Position numbers and translations under genes: made by a program | Shown here: one piece after another, positions 1 to 8,878 of the stretch | Numbering within the stretch: position 1 is the first letter of the stretch | Layout: each line of letters opens with the position of its first letter | Assembly (NCBI GenBank): GCA_025146925.1 | Contig: CP102260.1 | Coordinates: 759,001 to 823,000 of the forward strand | Length of the DNA: 64,000 nucleotides | Reading direction: 5' to 3' | DNA from: [Bacteroides] pectinophilus | GTDB taxonomy: Bacteria > Bacillota > Clostridia > Lachnospirales > Lachnospiraceae | The notes under the pieces: model-generated | Databases searched by the model: none | The model's input: the letters and a program-made list of their open reading frames with translations, nothing else | Told to the model about the DNA's origin: nothing

Positions 1-786
1 AGCTACGACAGCATGAATCAGTTTGACGGAGTTACCAACTGCTCACTTACACAGGGACAGTACATGATAGGCGGCCTTATATTTGAGAAGAAGGAAGGCT
101 GCGGAAGTTATTCAGAAGATCCGAACTTCAGAAGGGCAGTATCATATGCACTTGATATAAATGAGATTGCCAAGGCACAGGTTCCTAATTCAGATTATGT
201 AACAATTGATTCAGATTATATGGGACCTTTCCAGACAGCCTGGGATACTAATGCAGGTGATGCATATTATAACAAGCATGATCTTGCCAAAGCTAAGGAA
301 TATCTGGCACAGTCAAAGTACGATGGCGGAACGGTTAAGATGGTAACTAATACAGAATATCCTGATATGTATAATGGCACACTTGTAGTACAGAAGCAGC
401 TTGAAGCTATAGGAATCAAGGTAGAAGTAGAGGTAATGGACTGGGCTACACAGCTTACAAGAATTAACCAGCCTGAGACACTGGATATGTTCGTATCGAA
501 CTTCGGTGTATCACCTATCCCTAATACACTTCTGTTCCTTACACCGGGCAGAACAGGATTTACACACAATGCAGCAATCAGTTCAATATTCGACCAGATG
601 GGTGCGGCAAAGGATATGACTACAGCACAGTCACTCTGGAAGGAAGCTCAGAAGGCAGCATGGGAAGAAGCAGAGTTCATCCCGCTCGGACATCAGTATA
701 CAGTAGTCAGCAAGTCTTCAAGAGTAGAAAATTATACAGGATTTATGGGACTCACATTGTGGGGATGCACAGTATATGAACCATAA
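1..786 (+). CDS. oppA: Oligopeptide ABC transporter substrate-binding protein (3' part)
   Basis: The reading frame is open at the window edge, so only the C-terminal 261 residues are present and the signal peptide lies outside. The fragment resembles the C-terminal lobe of family 5 (peptide/nickel) binding proteins: a segment reading SEDPNFRRAVSYALDINEIA, a YNKHDLAKAKEYLAQSKYDG stretch, and the late MDWATQLTRI region. Such lipoproteins capture peptides outside the membrane and deliver them to the permease pair. The two permeases and two ATPases follow on the same strand, which supports the assignment. Nickel or another solute cannot be excluded from a fragment. Confidence 0.88.
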   Translation, partial: SYDSMNQFDGVTNCSLTQGQYMIGGLIFEKKEGCGSYSEDPNFRRAVSYALDINEIAKAQVPNSDYVTIDSDYMGPFQTAWDTNAGDAYYNKHDLAKAKEYLAQSKYDGGTVKMVTNTEYPDMYNGTLVVQKQLEAIGIKVEVEVMDWATQLTRINQPETLDMFVSNFGVSPIPNTLLFLTPGRTGFTHNAAISSIFDQMGAAKDMTTAQSLWKEAQKAAWEEAEFIPLGHQYTVVSKSSRVENYTGFMGLTLWGCTVYEP

Positions 787-802
787 AAATATATGAGATG
801 AC

Positions 803-835
803 AAAGGAGCCATTTGATTAAGAATGGCTCCTTTT
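803..835 (+). terminator. Hairpin between binding-protein and permease genes
   Basis: A perfect 12-bp stem (AAAGGAGCCATT with AATGGCTCCTTT, 8-nt loop) followed by a short T run lies directly after the binding-protein stop. Its position suggests a leaky terminator or RNA stabiliser that raises binding-protein levels above permease levels, as is common in Opp operons. The role is inferred; the hairpin is seen. Confidence 0.7.
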
Positions 836-862
836 GATTATGTAGAAGGAGGTATGGCAGAT

Positions 863-1819
863 ATGGCAAAATTCCTTGGAAAACGGTTATTGTCGGCACT
901 GGTAACAATATTCCTGCTGTCGATAATTATTTTTACAATTTCACATATGTCAAAGGGTGACCCGGCACAGATAATACTTGGTGCGGAAGCAACAGAGGAG
1001 CAGATTACCGAACTCAGGCATTCACTTAAGCTGGACAGACCGGTCGTTGAACAGTATATCGACTGGATATTCGGAGCTGTAAGAGGTGACTTGGGAGATT
1101 CATATTATACAGGTGAACCGGTGCTTGCAGAAGTAGCTTCCAGACTTGTTCCGTCACTGCGGCTTGCAATAATGGCAGAGATACTTGCAGTAATCGTTGC
1201 TATTCCGGCAGGAGTATTTGCAGCTAAGAATAAGGGACGCGGGCTTGATTATATGCTTAGCACAACATCACTTCTTGGACTGTCGATTCCTAACTTCCTT
1301 ATGAGTCTCATTCTCATACTTGTATTCGGTGTTGCATTCAAGGCGCTTCCGGTATCAGGTTACAGGACACTTAAGAGCGGTGTCGGTGTATTTTTAAAAT
1401 ATTCAATACTTCCTGTACTCGCACTTGGGCTTGGACAGGCGGGAATCCTGATGAGAATGACACGTTCTTCAATGCTTGAGGTCATGAATACGGATTATAT
1501 CAAGACAGCCAAGGCAAAGGGTGCTAAGAGCACGGTTATATTGTTCAAGCATGCACTGCGTAATGCATTTATTCCTATTCTTACTGCAATCGGACAGTCA
1601 TTCGGTACATTGTTTGCCGGAACGGCAATTGTTGAGACTATATTCAATATACCGGGTGTAGGACAGCTTGTCGTAACGTCAATAACACGAAGAGATTACG
1701 CTATGATACAGGGCGTTGTTCTTATAATAAGTATCATGTGGATAATTATAAATCTTGCACTTGATATTCTGTACGGAGTTGTAGATCCGAGAATAAGACT
1801 TGCAAAGAAGGCACATTAG
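863..1819 (+). CDS. oppB: Peptide ABC transporter permease, OppB/DppB type
   Basis: Inner-membrane subunit of a peptide importer, 318 residues from the chosen start. An N-terminal membrane helix (LLSALVTIFLLSIIIFTI) is followed by the periplasmic-side loop typical of OppB and a C-terminal transport domain; the EAA-type loop (MNTDYIKTAKAKGA) that contacts the ATPase is visible, as is the ending DPRIRL. I start at 863 because the AAGGAGGT site at 846-853 is then 9 bases away and the protein begins MAKFLGKRLL like its family; ATGs at 824 and 854 are too far from or too close to that site. It pairs with the next gene, OppC. Confidence 0.9.
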   Translation: MAKFLGKRLLSALVTIFLLSIIIFTISHMSKGDPAQIILGAEATEEQITELRHSLKLDRPVVEQYIDWIFGAVRGDLGDSYYTGEPVLAEVASRLVPSLRLAIMAEILAVIVAIPAGVFAAKNKGRGLDYMLSTTSLLGLSIPNFLMSLILILVFGVAFKALPVSGYRTLKSGVGVFLKYSILPVLALGLGQAGILMRMTRSSMLEVMNTDYIKTAKAKGAKSTVILFKHALRNAFIPILTAIGQSFGTLFAGTAIVETIFNIPGVGQLVVTSITRRDYAMIQGVVLIISIMWIIINLALDILYGVVDPRIRLAKKAH

Positions 1820-1844
1820 GATTAATGGATGAGGATTGGAGACG

Positions 1845-2726
1845 ATGATTATGAAAAATGCAGATAACAGCGCAATGGCTCTGAATAAGAAAAGCATAAA
1901 AGAGCACAGGGCGATTATGATTAAAAGCTTTCTTAAAAATAAGCTTGCAGTTGCCGGTCTTATCATAGTTGTTGTAATGGTTCTGGCAGCTGTGCTTGCT
2001 CCTGTGATAACAAAATATGACCCGTACGAGATGGATATCCAGAACAGGCTTGCAGCTCCGGGCAACGGACATCTGTTTGGAACTGATACATTTGGAAGAG
2101 ATGTGTTCTCAAGAGTTATATACGGACTCAGAATATCACTTTATGTTGGATTTGCTATTGCAATCATAGCAATGGTATTTGGACTTATAATCGGTCTGCT
2201 GTCAGCATACTTCCCTAAGGCTGATGTAGTACTTATGAGAATATGCGAGGCAATGATGTCAATTCCCGCAACACTTATGGCAATAGCGATGATGGCGGCA
2301 CTCGGAGCCAAGACTGAGAATGTAATAATAAGCTTAAGTATCATATATATGCCGACAATAGCCAAGATAGCGAGGGCTTCGGCGCTTTCGGTAAAAGAAA
2401 TGTCATACATAGAAGCAATAAAGGCGCAGGGTGCAAGCTGGATGAGAATTATATTCAGACATATAGCACCTAACGTAATGTCACCCGTAATCGTACAGAC
2501 AACATTTATATTTGCATCAGCAATAATAGTTGAGTCATCCTTAAGCTTTATCGGTGTAGGCGTTCCTCAGCCGACACCAAGCCTTGGCAATATTCTGTCA
2601 GAGGCAAGATCGGTTATCTACAATTCATGGTGGATGACATTGTACCCTGGCATTGTAATGATTCTTACAGTACTCGGAATTAATATACTTGGAGATGGAA
2701 TAAGAGATATTATAGACCCTACATAA
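1845..2726 (+). CDS. oppC: Peptide ABC transporter permease, OppC/DppC type
   Basis: Second permease subunit, about 293 residues. It has the OppC N-terminal segment (AIMIKSFLKNKLAVAGLIIV), the family signature HLFGTDTFGRDVFSRVIYG, several membrane helices, and an EAA loop (KEMSYIEAIKAQGA). It forms a heterodimeric channel with the preceding permease. The start is not certain: TTG at 1836, ATG at 1845 and ATG at 1851 are in frame behind a GAGGATTGGAGA stretch at 1831-1842. It ends in DIIDPT, a normal full-length C-terminus. Confidence 0.9.
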   Translation: MIMKNADNSAMALNKKSIKEHRAIMIKSFLKNKLAVAGLIIVVVMVLAAVLAPVITKYDPYEMDIQNRLAAPGNGHLFGTDTFGRDVFSRVIYGLRISLYVGFAIAIIAMVFGLIIGLLSAYFPKADVVLMRICEAMMSIPATLMAIAMMAALGAKTENVIISLSIIYMPTIAKIARASALSVKEMSYIEAIKAQGASWMRIIFRHIAPNVMSPVIVQTTFIFASAIIVESSLSFIGVGVPQPTPSLGNILSEARSVIYNSWWMTLYPGIVMILTVLGINILGDGIRDIIDPT

Positions 2727-2754
2727 CATTTGCAAAAGTGCCGATGTCAGGGAC

Positions 2755-2893
2755 GTTGTACAAAATGGCAAATCAACGCAGGCACGCTTGCGCTGCTTAG
2801 AGCTGACAGCGGTACATAAGGTGCTAAAGGACAGCACCTAAGTACCGGTCGCTCTAAAAGCACCTGCTTATGAATTTGCCAATTTTGTATAAC
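2755..2893. repeat. 139-nt nested inverted repeat between oppC and oppD
   Basis: Outer arms at 2755-2773 and 2874-2893 (GTTGTACAAAATGGCAAAT against ATTTGCCAATTTTGTATAAC), middle arms GCAGG/CCTGC and GCTTAGAGC/GCTCTAAAAGC, and inner arms CGGTAC..AAGGTGCT (2810-2825) against AGCACCT..GTACCG (2833-2847) fold into one long, nearly closed stem. It interrupts an otherwise compact operon. It could be a MITE-like insertion or an RNA processing or attenuation element; no protein is encoded. Confidence 0.75.
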
Positions 2894-2943
2894 TGTTTAA
2901 TGGCATACGTAAGTTATGCAACTGTCATGCAGGCTTTAATTAA

Positions 2944-3013
2944 GCAAAAACAAGGAGGAAAATTCCTCTCCTCACGGGAGTTCGGATTTTTGCTTCGCAA
3001 AAACAAGGAGGAA
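2944..3013 (+). repeat. Duplicated 17-bp ribosome-site repeat before oppD
   Basis: The 17-mer GCAAAAACAAGGAGGAA occurs at 2944-2960 and again at 2997-3013, each holding an AAGGAGG site. Only the second has a start codon at the right distance (ATG 3019). The first copy can pair with the following TTCCTCTCC, so it may be a decoy or part of a small translational switch. It may also simply mark the end of an inserted element. Confidence 0.7.
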
Positions 3014-3018
3014 TTGGC

Positions 3019-4002
3019 ATGAAGGATGATAATAAGCTTCTGGAAGTGAAGAATTTGAGAACATCGTTCAAGACGCTGCGTGGAACGGCTGTGGCGGTTG
3101 ATGGTGTAAGCTTTTCAATAAATAAGGGTGAGATAGTCGGAGTTGTAGGTGAGTCAGGATGTGGAAAGAGTGTTACGTCACAGTCAATTATGAGGCTGTA
3201 TGATGAGAAAAGTCTGGCAAGATATGAAGGAGAGATTCTTTTTGAAGGAGAGAATCTTCTGAAGCTTCCTGAGAAAAAGATGGAGGCGATAAGAGGCAAC
3301 AGTATAGCAATGATATTTCAGGATGCACTGAGTTCTCTTAATCCGCTGTATACGGTGGGTAACCAGATTGCGGAGACGGTAATGAAGCATCAGCATTTGT
3401 CTAAAAAGGAAGCACTTAAGGTTGCGGAGGAGATGTTAAGGCTTACAGGTATACCCGCACCTGAGGAACGTATTTATTCATATCCTCATGAGATGTCAGG
3501 AGGAATGAGACAGAGGGCAATGATAGCGATGGCGTTGTCGTGCAAGCCTAAGCTGCTTATTGCAGATGAGCCTACAACAGCGCTTGACGTTACAATTCAG
3601 GCCCAGATATTAAAGCTCATAACAGACCTTAACAAAGAGCTGGGAATGGGAATAATGCTTATCACACATGACTTAGGTGTCGTGGCACAGACATGTCAGA
3701 GAGTAATAGTAATGTATCTCGGACATATTGTAGAGGAAGGCACGGTGGATGATATATTTGACAGACCGCTCCATCCGTACACAATCGGACTTATAAAATC
3801 AATTCCGCGTATGACAACAAAGAAGGGTGAGAAGCTCTACATGATAAAAGGAATGGTTCCGCAGCTAAGTGAGGTTGGAAGCGGATGCCGTTTTGCAAGC
3901 AGATGCCCATACTGTACGGAAGAGTGTAAAATCCATGACCCTGAACTCAGAACGGTTAATGAGACACAGAAGGTATGCTGCCTGCATGCGAATGAATTTT
4001 AG
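3019..4002 (+). CDS. oppD: Peptide ABC transporter ATPase, OppD type
   Basis: Cytoplasmic ATPase subunit of 327 residues. Walker A is GESGCGKS near residue 40, the Q-loop is MIFQDALSSLNP, the ABC signature is MSGGMRQR, Walker B is LLIADEPTTALD, and the switch histidine is in ITHDLG. The C-terminal extension with cysteines (CRFASRCPYCTEECKIHDP) is the oligopeptide-transporter tail that can carry an Fe-S cluster. Its AAGGAGGA ribosome site lies within a duplicated repeat. It works as a heterodimer with the next ATPase. Confidence 0.93.
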   Translation: MKDDNKLLEVKNLRTSFKTLRGTAVAVDGVSFSINKGEIVGVVGESGCGKSVTSQSIMRLYDEKSLARYEGEILFEGENLLKLPEKKMEAIRGNSIAMIFQDALSSLNPLYTVGNQIAETVMKHQHLSKKEALKVAEEMLRLTGIPAPEERIYSYPHEMSGGMRQRAMIAMALSCKPKLLIADEPTTALDVTIQAQILKLITDLNKELGMGIMLITHDLGVVAQTCQRVIVMYLGHIVEEGTVDDIFDRPLHPYTIGLIKSIPRMTTKKGEKLYMIKGMVPQLSEVGSGCRFASRCPYCTEECKIHDPELRTVNETQKVCCLHANEF

Positions 4003-4034
4003 ATGTCCCAAGAAGGGCGGATTGGAGGAGAAAT

Positions 4035-5009
4035 ATGGCTGATAAAATCCTTGAAGTAAAAAATCTTAAGAAATATTTCCCGGTGGAGTCAAAGGTAAGA
4101 GTTGAGCCAAAGTCCGTAAAGGCTGTGGATGACGTTTCATTTGACGTGTACCGCAATGAAACGCTCAGTATCGTAGGTGAGTCGGGATGCGGCAAGAGTA
4201 CTACCGGACGATGCCTTATAGGGCTTAATAAACCTACGTCGGGCGAAGTCATTTATAATGGAAAAAATATAGTAGGCATAAGCGACAAAGAACAGAGAGT
4301 TCTGTGTAAAGATCTGCAGATGATATTTCAGGATCCGTATTCATCGCTTAACCCGAGAATGACGATAGGAAGCATCCTTGAGGAGCCGCTTATAATCCAT
4401 AAGATATGTAAGACTAAAGAAGAACGCATGCAGAGAGTGCTTGACATGCTTGAAAAGGTGGGAATGAGGCGCGACCACTATTACAGATATCCTCATGAGT
4501 TCTCAGGCGGACAGCGTCAGAGAATCGGAATTGCAAGAGCACTTATTCTTGAGCCTAAGCTTGTAGTGTGTGACGAGCCGGTGTCTGCACTGGATGTGTC
4601 GATTCAGTCACAGGTGCTTAATCTGCTTGCTGAAGTAAAGAAAGAAATGAACATAACATATGTATTTATCTCACACAACATGAGTGTCGTAAGATATATA
4701 TCAGACCGTGTCGGAGTAATGTATCTTGGACATCTTGTTGAGCTTGCCGGGACAGAGGAGCTGTATAACAATCCGCTTCATCCGTATACACAGGCACTTC
4801 TTTCAACAGTGCCGGAGCCTGACCCGCATGTTAAGCGTGAACAGATAATGCTCAAGGGTGATATCCCGTCACCGCTTAACCCGCCAAGCGGCTGTATATT
4901 CCATAACAGATGCCCATATAATGAGCCGATATGTCAGGATCAGATGCCGCCTCTTGTAGAGATAAAGCCGGGACATTTTGTGGCATGCTACAGACACCAG
5001 CTGTATTAG
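4035..5009 (+). CDS. oppF: Peptide ABC transporter ATPase, OppF type
   Basis: Second ATPase subunit, 324 residues, 32 bases after OppD with a GGAGGAG site. Walker A GESGCGKST, Q-loop MIFQDPYSSLNP, signature FSGGQRQR, Walker B VVCDEPVSALD and H-loop ISHNMS are all intact. The C-terminal cysteine tail reads CIFHNRCPYNEPIC. It is the last gene of the transporter operon; a strong terminator follows. Confidence 0.93.
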   Translation: MADKILEVKNLKKYFPVESKVRVEPKSVKAVDDVSFDVYRNETLSIVGESGCGKSTTGRCLIGLNKPTSGEVIYNGKNIVGISDKEQRVLCKDLQMIFQDPYSSLNPRMTIGSILEEPLIIHKICKTKEERMQRVLDMLEKVGMRRDHYYRYPHEFSGGQRQRIGIARALILEPKLVVCDEPVSALDVSIQSQVLNLLAEVKKEMNITYVFISHNMSVVRYISDRVGVMYLGHLVELAGTEELYNNPLHPYTQALLSTVPEPDPHVKREQIMLKGDIPSPLNPPSGCIFHNRCPYNEPICQDQMPPLVEIKPGHFVACYRHQLY

Positions 5010-5070
5010 TCTGATGAGTACTTGCGTTTTACTTTCTGCGCTGCTACAATTCAACAACGCAAGTTGACTT

Positions 5071-5127
5071 CAGGTATCTGCATTCTTTATTACGGAATTT
5101 TTAGATTGCAGGTACCTGATATTTTTT
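5071..5127 (+). terminator. Terminator of the opp operon
   Basis: CAGGTATCTGCA at 5071-5082 pairs with TGCAGGTACCTG at 5107-5118, and ATATTTTTTT follows. A second stem just upstream (ACTTGCGTT 5020-5028 with AACGCAAGT 5056-5064) adds structure. The remaining bases up to 5255 are AT-rich and probably hold the promoter of the next gene. Confidence 0.75.
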
Positions 5128-5255
5128 TAAAATTTTCAAAAATATTAAGTATATAAATTTACAATATTTTCTAAACAAAATGTAGCATATTATACCTAAG
5201 AGCTAAGAGCTCCTGTTAATCAAATAAAATTCATTAAAGAAGGAAGGAGTTGTAG

Positions 5256-6356
5256 ATGGAATTTTCATTTGGAATACCAACAAAAATATATTTTGGAAAA
5301 GATTGTATAGCTAAGAATGCCGGAGTGCTTGCAGCAGTTGGAAGTAAGGCAATGATTGTCACAGGAAAGCATTCAGCTAAGGCAAGCGGCGCACTTGATG
5401 ATGTCACAGCAGTGCTTGAGGCGGAGAAAAAGGAATATGTAATTTTTGATGAGATTGAGAATAATCCTTCTGTTGAGACTGTTGCTAAGGCTGCTGATAT
5501 TGCAAGGGCAGAAAAGATTGATTTTGTTATCGGAATCGGCGGAGGTTCACCGATAGATGCTTCCAAGGCAATTGCAGTTCTTGCTGCTAATGCGGATATG
5601 GCAGTGACCGACCTTTTTAAAAATGCATTTACAAAGGCACTTCCGATTGTCGGAGTACCTACAACGGCAGGTACCGGAAGTGAGGCAACACCATACAGCG
5701 TACTCTTAAGAAAGGATATGCAGACGAAGGTAAGCTTCGGGACAAAGGACACATATCCGGTGTATGCATTTGTTGATGCAAAGTATACATATTCACTCGG
5801 AAAGGGTTCTACAATAAGCACGGCTGTAGATGCATTTACACATGCTTTTGAAGGCTATCTTGCCAACAGAAGCACCGTTATCAGCGACAGCTTTGCAACG
5901 ACTGCAATAAAGGCATTCGGAAAGAGCATGAGAAAGCTTGCCAAGTTCGAGCTTGATGAGGCTGACAGAGAGAATCTCATGCTAGTATCGCTTCTCGGAG
6001 GAATCATAATATCGCAGACAGGCGTAACGATTGCGCATGGAATGGGCTACTGCTATACATATTTTAAGGGAATTCCGCATGGTGCGGCCAACGGCCTGAT
6101 TATGAGAGAGTATATGAAGCTTAACTATGATGTGGCAAAGGACAAGATAGACAATGCATTAAGCCTGCTTGGATGTGAAAGCATTGATGAATTTGCCGAT
6201 ATCCTTGCGGAAATGCTTGGACAGCCACCGAAGCTTACAGAAGAAGAGATAGAACTCTACACAAAGCTTACCCAGATTCAGAAAGGAAGCATGGCAAATA
6301 CACCGCATAAGATTGATGCGGAAGTAATAAAGGGACTGTGGAGCAGTATACGCTAA
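5256..6356 (+). CDS. Iron-containing alcohol dehydrogenase
   Basis: A 366-residue group III dehydrogenase, likely NAD(P)H-dependent reduction of an aldehyde to an alcohol or the reverse. The nucleotide-binding GIGGGSPIDASKAI motif is near residue 95, GTGSEATPYSV follows near 135, and the metal-ligand histidines lie in DAFTHAFEGYL, IAHGMGY and GIPHGAANG. The AAGGAAGGAG site sits well before the ATG. It stands beside a class III aminotransferase, so a role with a semialdehyde is possible, but the substrate cannot be read from the sequence. Confidence 0.9.
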   Translation: MEFSFGIPTKIYFGKDCIAKNAGVLAAVGSKAMIVTGKHSAKASGALDDVTAVLEAEKKEYVIFDEIENNPSVETVAKAADIARAEKIDFVIGIGGGSPIDASKAIAVLAANADMAVTDLFKNAFTKALPIVGVPTTAGTGSEATPYSVLLRKDMQTKVSFGTKDTYPVYAFVDAKYTYSLGKGSTISTAVDAFTHAFEGYLANRSTVISDSFATTAIKAFGKSMRKLAKFELDEADRENLMLVSLLGGIIISQTGVTIAHGMGYCYTYFKGIPHGAANGLIMREYMKLNYDVAKDKIDNALSLLGCESIDEFADILAEMLGQPPKLTEEEIELYTKLTQIQKGSMANTPHKIDAEVIKGLWSSIR

Positions 6357-6496
6357 CTAAAACACGCTTTCGCTGCATGCTGCCGGCAGCAGCATAGCGT
6401 TTTAGCAGATATGGTTTCACAGATAAAAAGAAAATGCACTGAAAAAGACGAACAAACTTGATATGCGCAAAAAGCGCAGGAATGGAGGATTGTAAT

Positions 6497-7780
6497 ATGG
6501 AATCATTATATGAGAGATGTATGAAGGTCATGCCGCCTGTAGTAAAAAGAGCAACAACAATGGGAGTAACGAAGGGAGAGGGATGTTATCTGTGGTCTGA
6601 GGACGGACGTAAGATTCTTGATTTTGCAAGCGGCGTTGCAGTATGTAATCTCGGACACAACCATCCTAAGGTAGTTGATGCAGCCGAGAAGCAGATGAAG
6701 GAGCTTATCCATGGCGGACACAATGTTGTCTACTATGAATCATACGTAAGGCTTGCTGAGAGACTGGTTGAGCTTACGGGCGGAGACACGATGGTATATT
6801 TCAGCAACAGCGGTGCTGAGGCCAATGAAGGAGCAATAAAGCTTGCCAAGTATGTAACAAAGAGACCGGGCATAATTGCATTCAGAGGTTCTTTCCACGG
6901 ACGCACACTTGCAACAACATCACTTACGTCATCAAGCTCAGCTTACAGAAAGAATTATGAGGGACTTCTGCCAAGTGTATATTTTGCAGAGTATCCATAT
7001 CTTTACAGAACACCTTATGAAATGAAGGATGGCAAATGCCCTAAGGAGTATTTTGAGCAGTTTGAAAATATTTTCCATACGCTTATTGATCCTTCAATGG
7101 TGGCAGCAATCATGATGGAGCCTGTGCAGGGTGAGGGCGGCTATATTGTCCCTGATAAGGAATTTGTTCAGTATGTAAGAGAGATTTGTGATAAATATGG
7201 CATACTTCTTATATTTGACGAGGTTCAGTCAGGTATGGGAAGAACCGGCAAGCTGTTTGCATATGAGCATTTTGGCGTAAAGCCCGATATTCTTACATCT
7301 GCCAAGGGTATTGCTAACGGATTTCCGCTCAGTGCGGTTATCGGTAAGAAGGAGATTATGGAGCAGTGGCCTGCAGGAGCACACGGCGGTACATTTGGCG
7401 GCAATCCGGTTGCGTGTGCGGCTGCCAATGCAGTGCTTGATGAGCTCACTGACGGCGGAATGCTTGACAATGCAGCTAAAATGGGAGATTATTTTAAGGA
7501 AAAGCTGTTCGCACTTCAGAAGAAGTATCCTTCAGTTATCGGTGACGTAAGAGGACTTGGACTCATGCTTGCAATGGAGATGGTTCATCCGGATAAGACT
7601 CCCGATGCAGATATCACAACAGCAATCCGTACCAAGGCACTTGAGAAGGGACTGCTTCTGCTTGGATGCGGTACTAACCACAATATCGTAAGATTCATCG
7701 CTCCTACAATCGTAACAGAGAAGGAGATTGATATTGCGATTAATATCATTGACGAGTGCCTGAAGGAGCTGACAGAATAG
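6497..7780 (+). CDS. Class III PLP-dependent aminotransferase
   Basis: A 427-residue fold-type I aminotransferase close to 4-aminobutyrate and acetylornithine aminotransferases. Visible landmarks are YFSNSGAEANEGAIKLA (phosphate binding), FRGSFHGRT, IFDEVQSGMGRTGK with the PLP-contacting aspartate, and the Schiff-base lysine in TSAKGIANGFPLSAVIG. I chose ATG 6497, nine bases after GGAGG at 6484-6488, rather than the in-frame TTG 39 bases upstream. Between a dehydrogenase and an AEC carrier, it probably degrades or recycles an omega-amino or dibasic amino acid; GABA transaminase is the best single guess. Confidence 0.85.
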   Translation: MESLYERCMKVMPPVVKRATTMGVTKGEGCYLWSEDGRKILDFASGVAVCNLGHNHPKVVDAAEKQMKELIHGGHNVVYYESYVRLAERLVELTGGDTMVYFSNSGAEANEGAIKLAKYVTKRPGIIAFRGSFHGRTLATTSLTSSSSAYRKNYEGLLPSVYFAEYPYLYRTPYEMKDGKCPKEYFEQFENIFHTLIDPSMVAAIMMEPVQGEGGYIVPDKEFVQYVREICDKYGILLIFDEVQSGMGRTGKLFAYEHFGVKPDILTSAKGIANGFPLSAVIGKKEIMEQWPAGAHGGTFGGNPVACAAANAVLDELTDGGMLDNAAKMGDYFKEKLFALQKKYPSVIGDVRGLGLMLAMEMVHPDKTPDADITTAIRTKALEKGLLLLGCGTNHNIVRFIAPTIVTEKEIDIAINIIDECLKELTE

Positions 7781-7797
7781 ATTCGGAGGTATGGCTA

Positions 7798-8733
7798 ATG
7801 GTTGCTTTACAACAGATGCTTGTGCTTTTCATCATAATGATGATTGGCTTTATAGCTTATAAGAAAAATATAATTACGGATGAGACTTCCAAGAAGCTGT
7901 CGGCAATTGTTGTAAACATATCCAATCCTGCCCTCATACTTTCAAGTGTTACCGGAAATGCAACGGTTACGGGAGCAGAGCTTGTTGAGACCATGTTCGT
8001 TGCGATAGGAATGTATGTATTCCTTATTGCTGTCGCAGCGCTTGTTCCCGTAATTATAAAGGCTCCGGCAAGGGACAGGGGTACATACCGTGTCATGACT
8101 ATATTCGGTAATGTCGGATTTATGGGATTCCCGATAATATCTTCACTATATGGAGGCGGAGCGCTTCTGTATGCTTCGCTGTTCCTGCTTCCGTACAACA
8201 TACTGATATACACATATGGTGTATGGGAAATGTGCAAAAGCAGCGGTGAAGGCAGCGGTGCTGTTAAAAAGTCCGGCAGAGAAAGCATTAAGCAGATATT
8301 CAACATAGGAGTTATCTTCTGTATAATCGCAGTTGTTGTGTATGCGCTCGGAATAAAGTTTCCTGCATGGGTCAATACAACGGTATCAATGCTGAGTAGC
8401 ACAACAGCTCCGCTGAGTATGATGGTTATCGGCGCGTCATTTGCAACAATGAATTTCAAAAAGGTATTCCTGAATGTGAGAACATGGGTGTTCTCTGCAT
8501 TAAGGCTGCTTGTTATACCGGTTCTGGGAACATTTCTTGTATCTCTGGTTACAGACAATCCGTCAATCATAGGTGTTACGATGGTTATGCTGGGAGTACC
8601 TGTAGGAAGCATGACAGCAATGCTTGCGCAGGAATACGGCGGAGACTATGCATTATCATCCGAGACTGTGGCAATGACAACACTCTTATCGGTAGTGACA
8701 TTTCCTATTGTATCAATGGTAATGCATATTTGA
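7798..8733 (+). CDS. AEC family transporter (auxin efflux carrier-like)
   Basis: A 311-residue integral membrane carrier with about ten hydrophobic segments, starting MVALQQMLVLFIIMMIGFIA. The conserved NVGFMGFPI stretch and the late MLGVPVGSMTAMLA stretch are typical of bacterial AEC proteins, which move carboxylates or related anions. The start at 7798 sits nine bases after CGGAGGT; a longer in-frame start would overlap the aminotransferase. Its place behind the aminotransferase suggests it exports or imports that pathway's acid. Confidence 0.82.
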   Translation: MVALQQMLVLFIIMMIGFIAYKKNIITDETSKKLSAIVVNISNPALILSSVTGNATVTGAELVETMFVAIGMYVFLIAVAALVPVIIKAPARDRGTYRVMTIFGNVGFMGFPIISSLYGGGALLYASLFLLPYNILIYTYGVWEMCKSSGEGSGAVKKSGRESIKQIFNIGVIFCIIAVVVYALGIKFPAWVNTTVSMLSSTTAPLSMMVIGASFATMNFKKVFLNVRTWVFSALRLLVIPVLGTFLVSLVTDNPSIIGVTMVMLGVPVGSMTAMLAQEYGGDYALSSETVAMTTLLSVVTFPIVSMVMHI

Positions 8734-8787
8734 CATATCCAATTAAAAATGTTACTATACCTGTCGAGAAGGTTTATTTTAGATTGT

Positions 8788-8845
8788 CCCTTGACAGGAC
8801 ACAATGAAGCCACCGCCTTTACACGATGGCTTATTTTGTGCCCTG
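8788..8845. terminator. Terminator between convergent genes
   Basis: Nested stems CAGGACACAA/TTGTGCCCTG and GAAGCCA/TGGCTT with T-rich ends on both sides separate the forward AEC gene from the reverse asparaginase gene. It probably works in both directions. Confidence 0.6.
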
Positions 8846-8878
8846 AAGAGGGATATTTTATTTTTACAATAAAAATTA

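Noticed and set aside
7857-8612. Reverse frame inside the forward AEC gene
   Set aside because: It is antisense to a clear membrane carrier, and its hydrophobic look comes from complementary codons.
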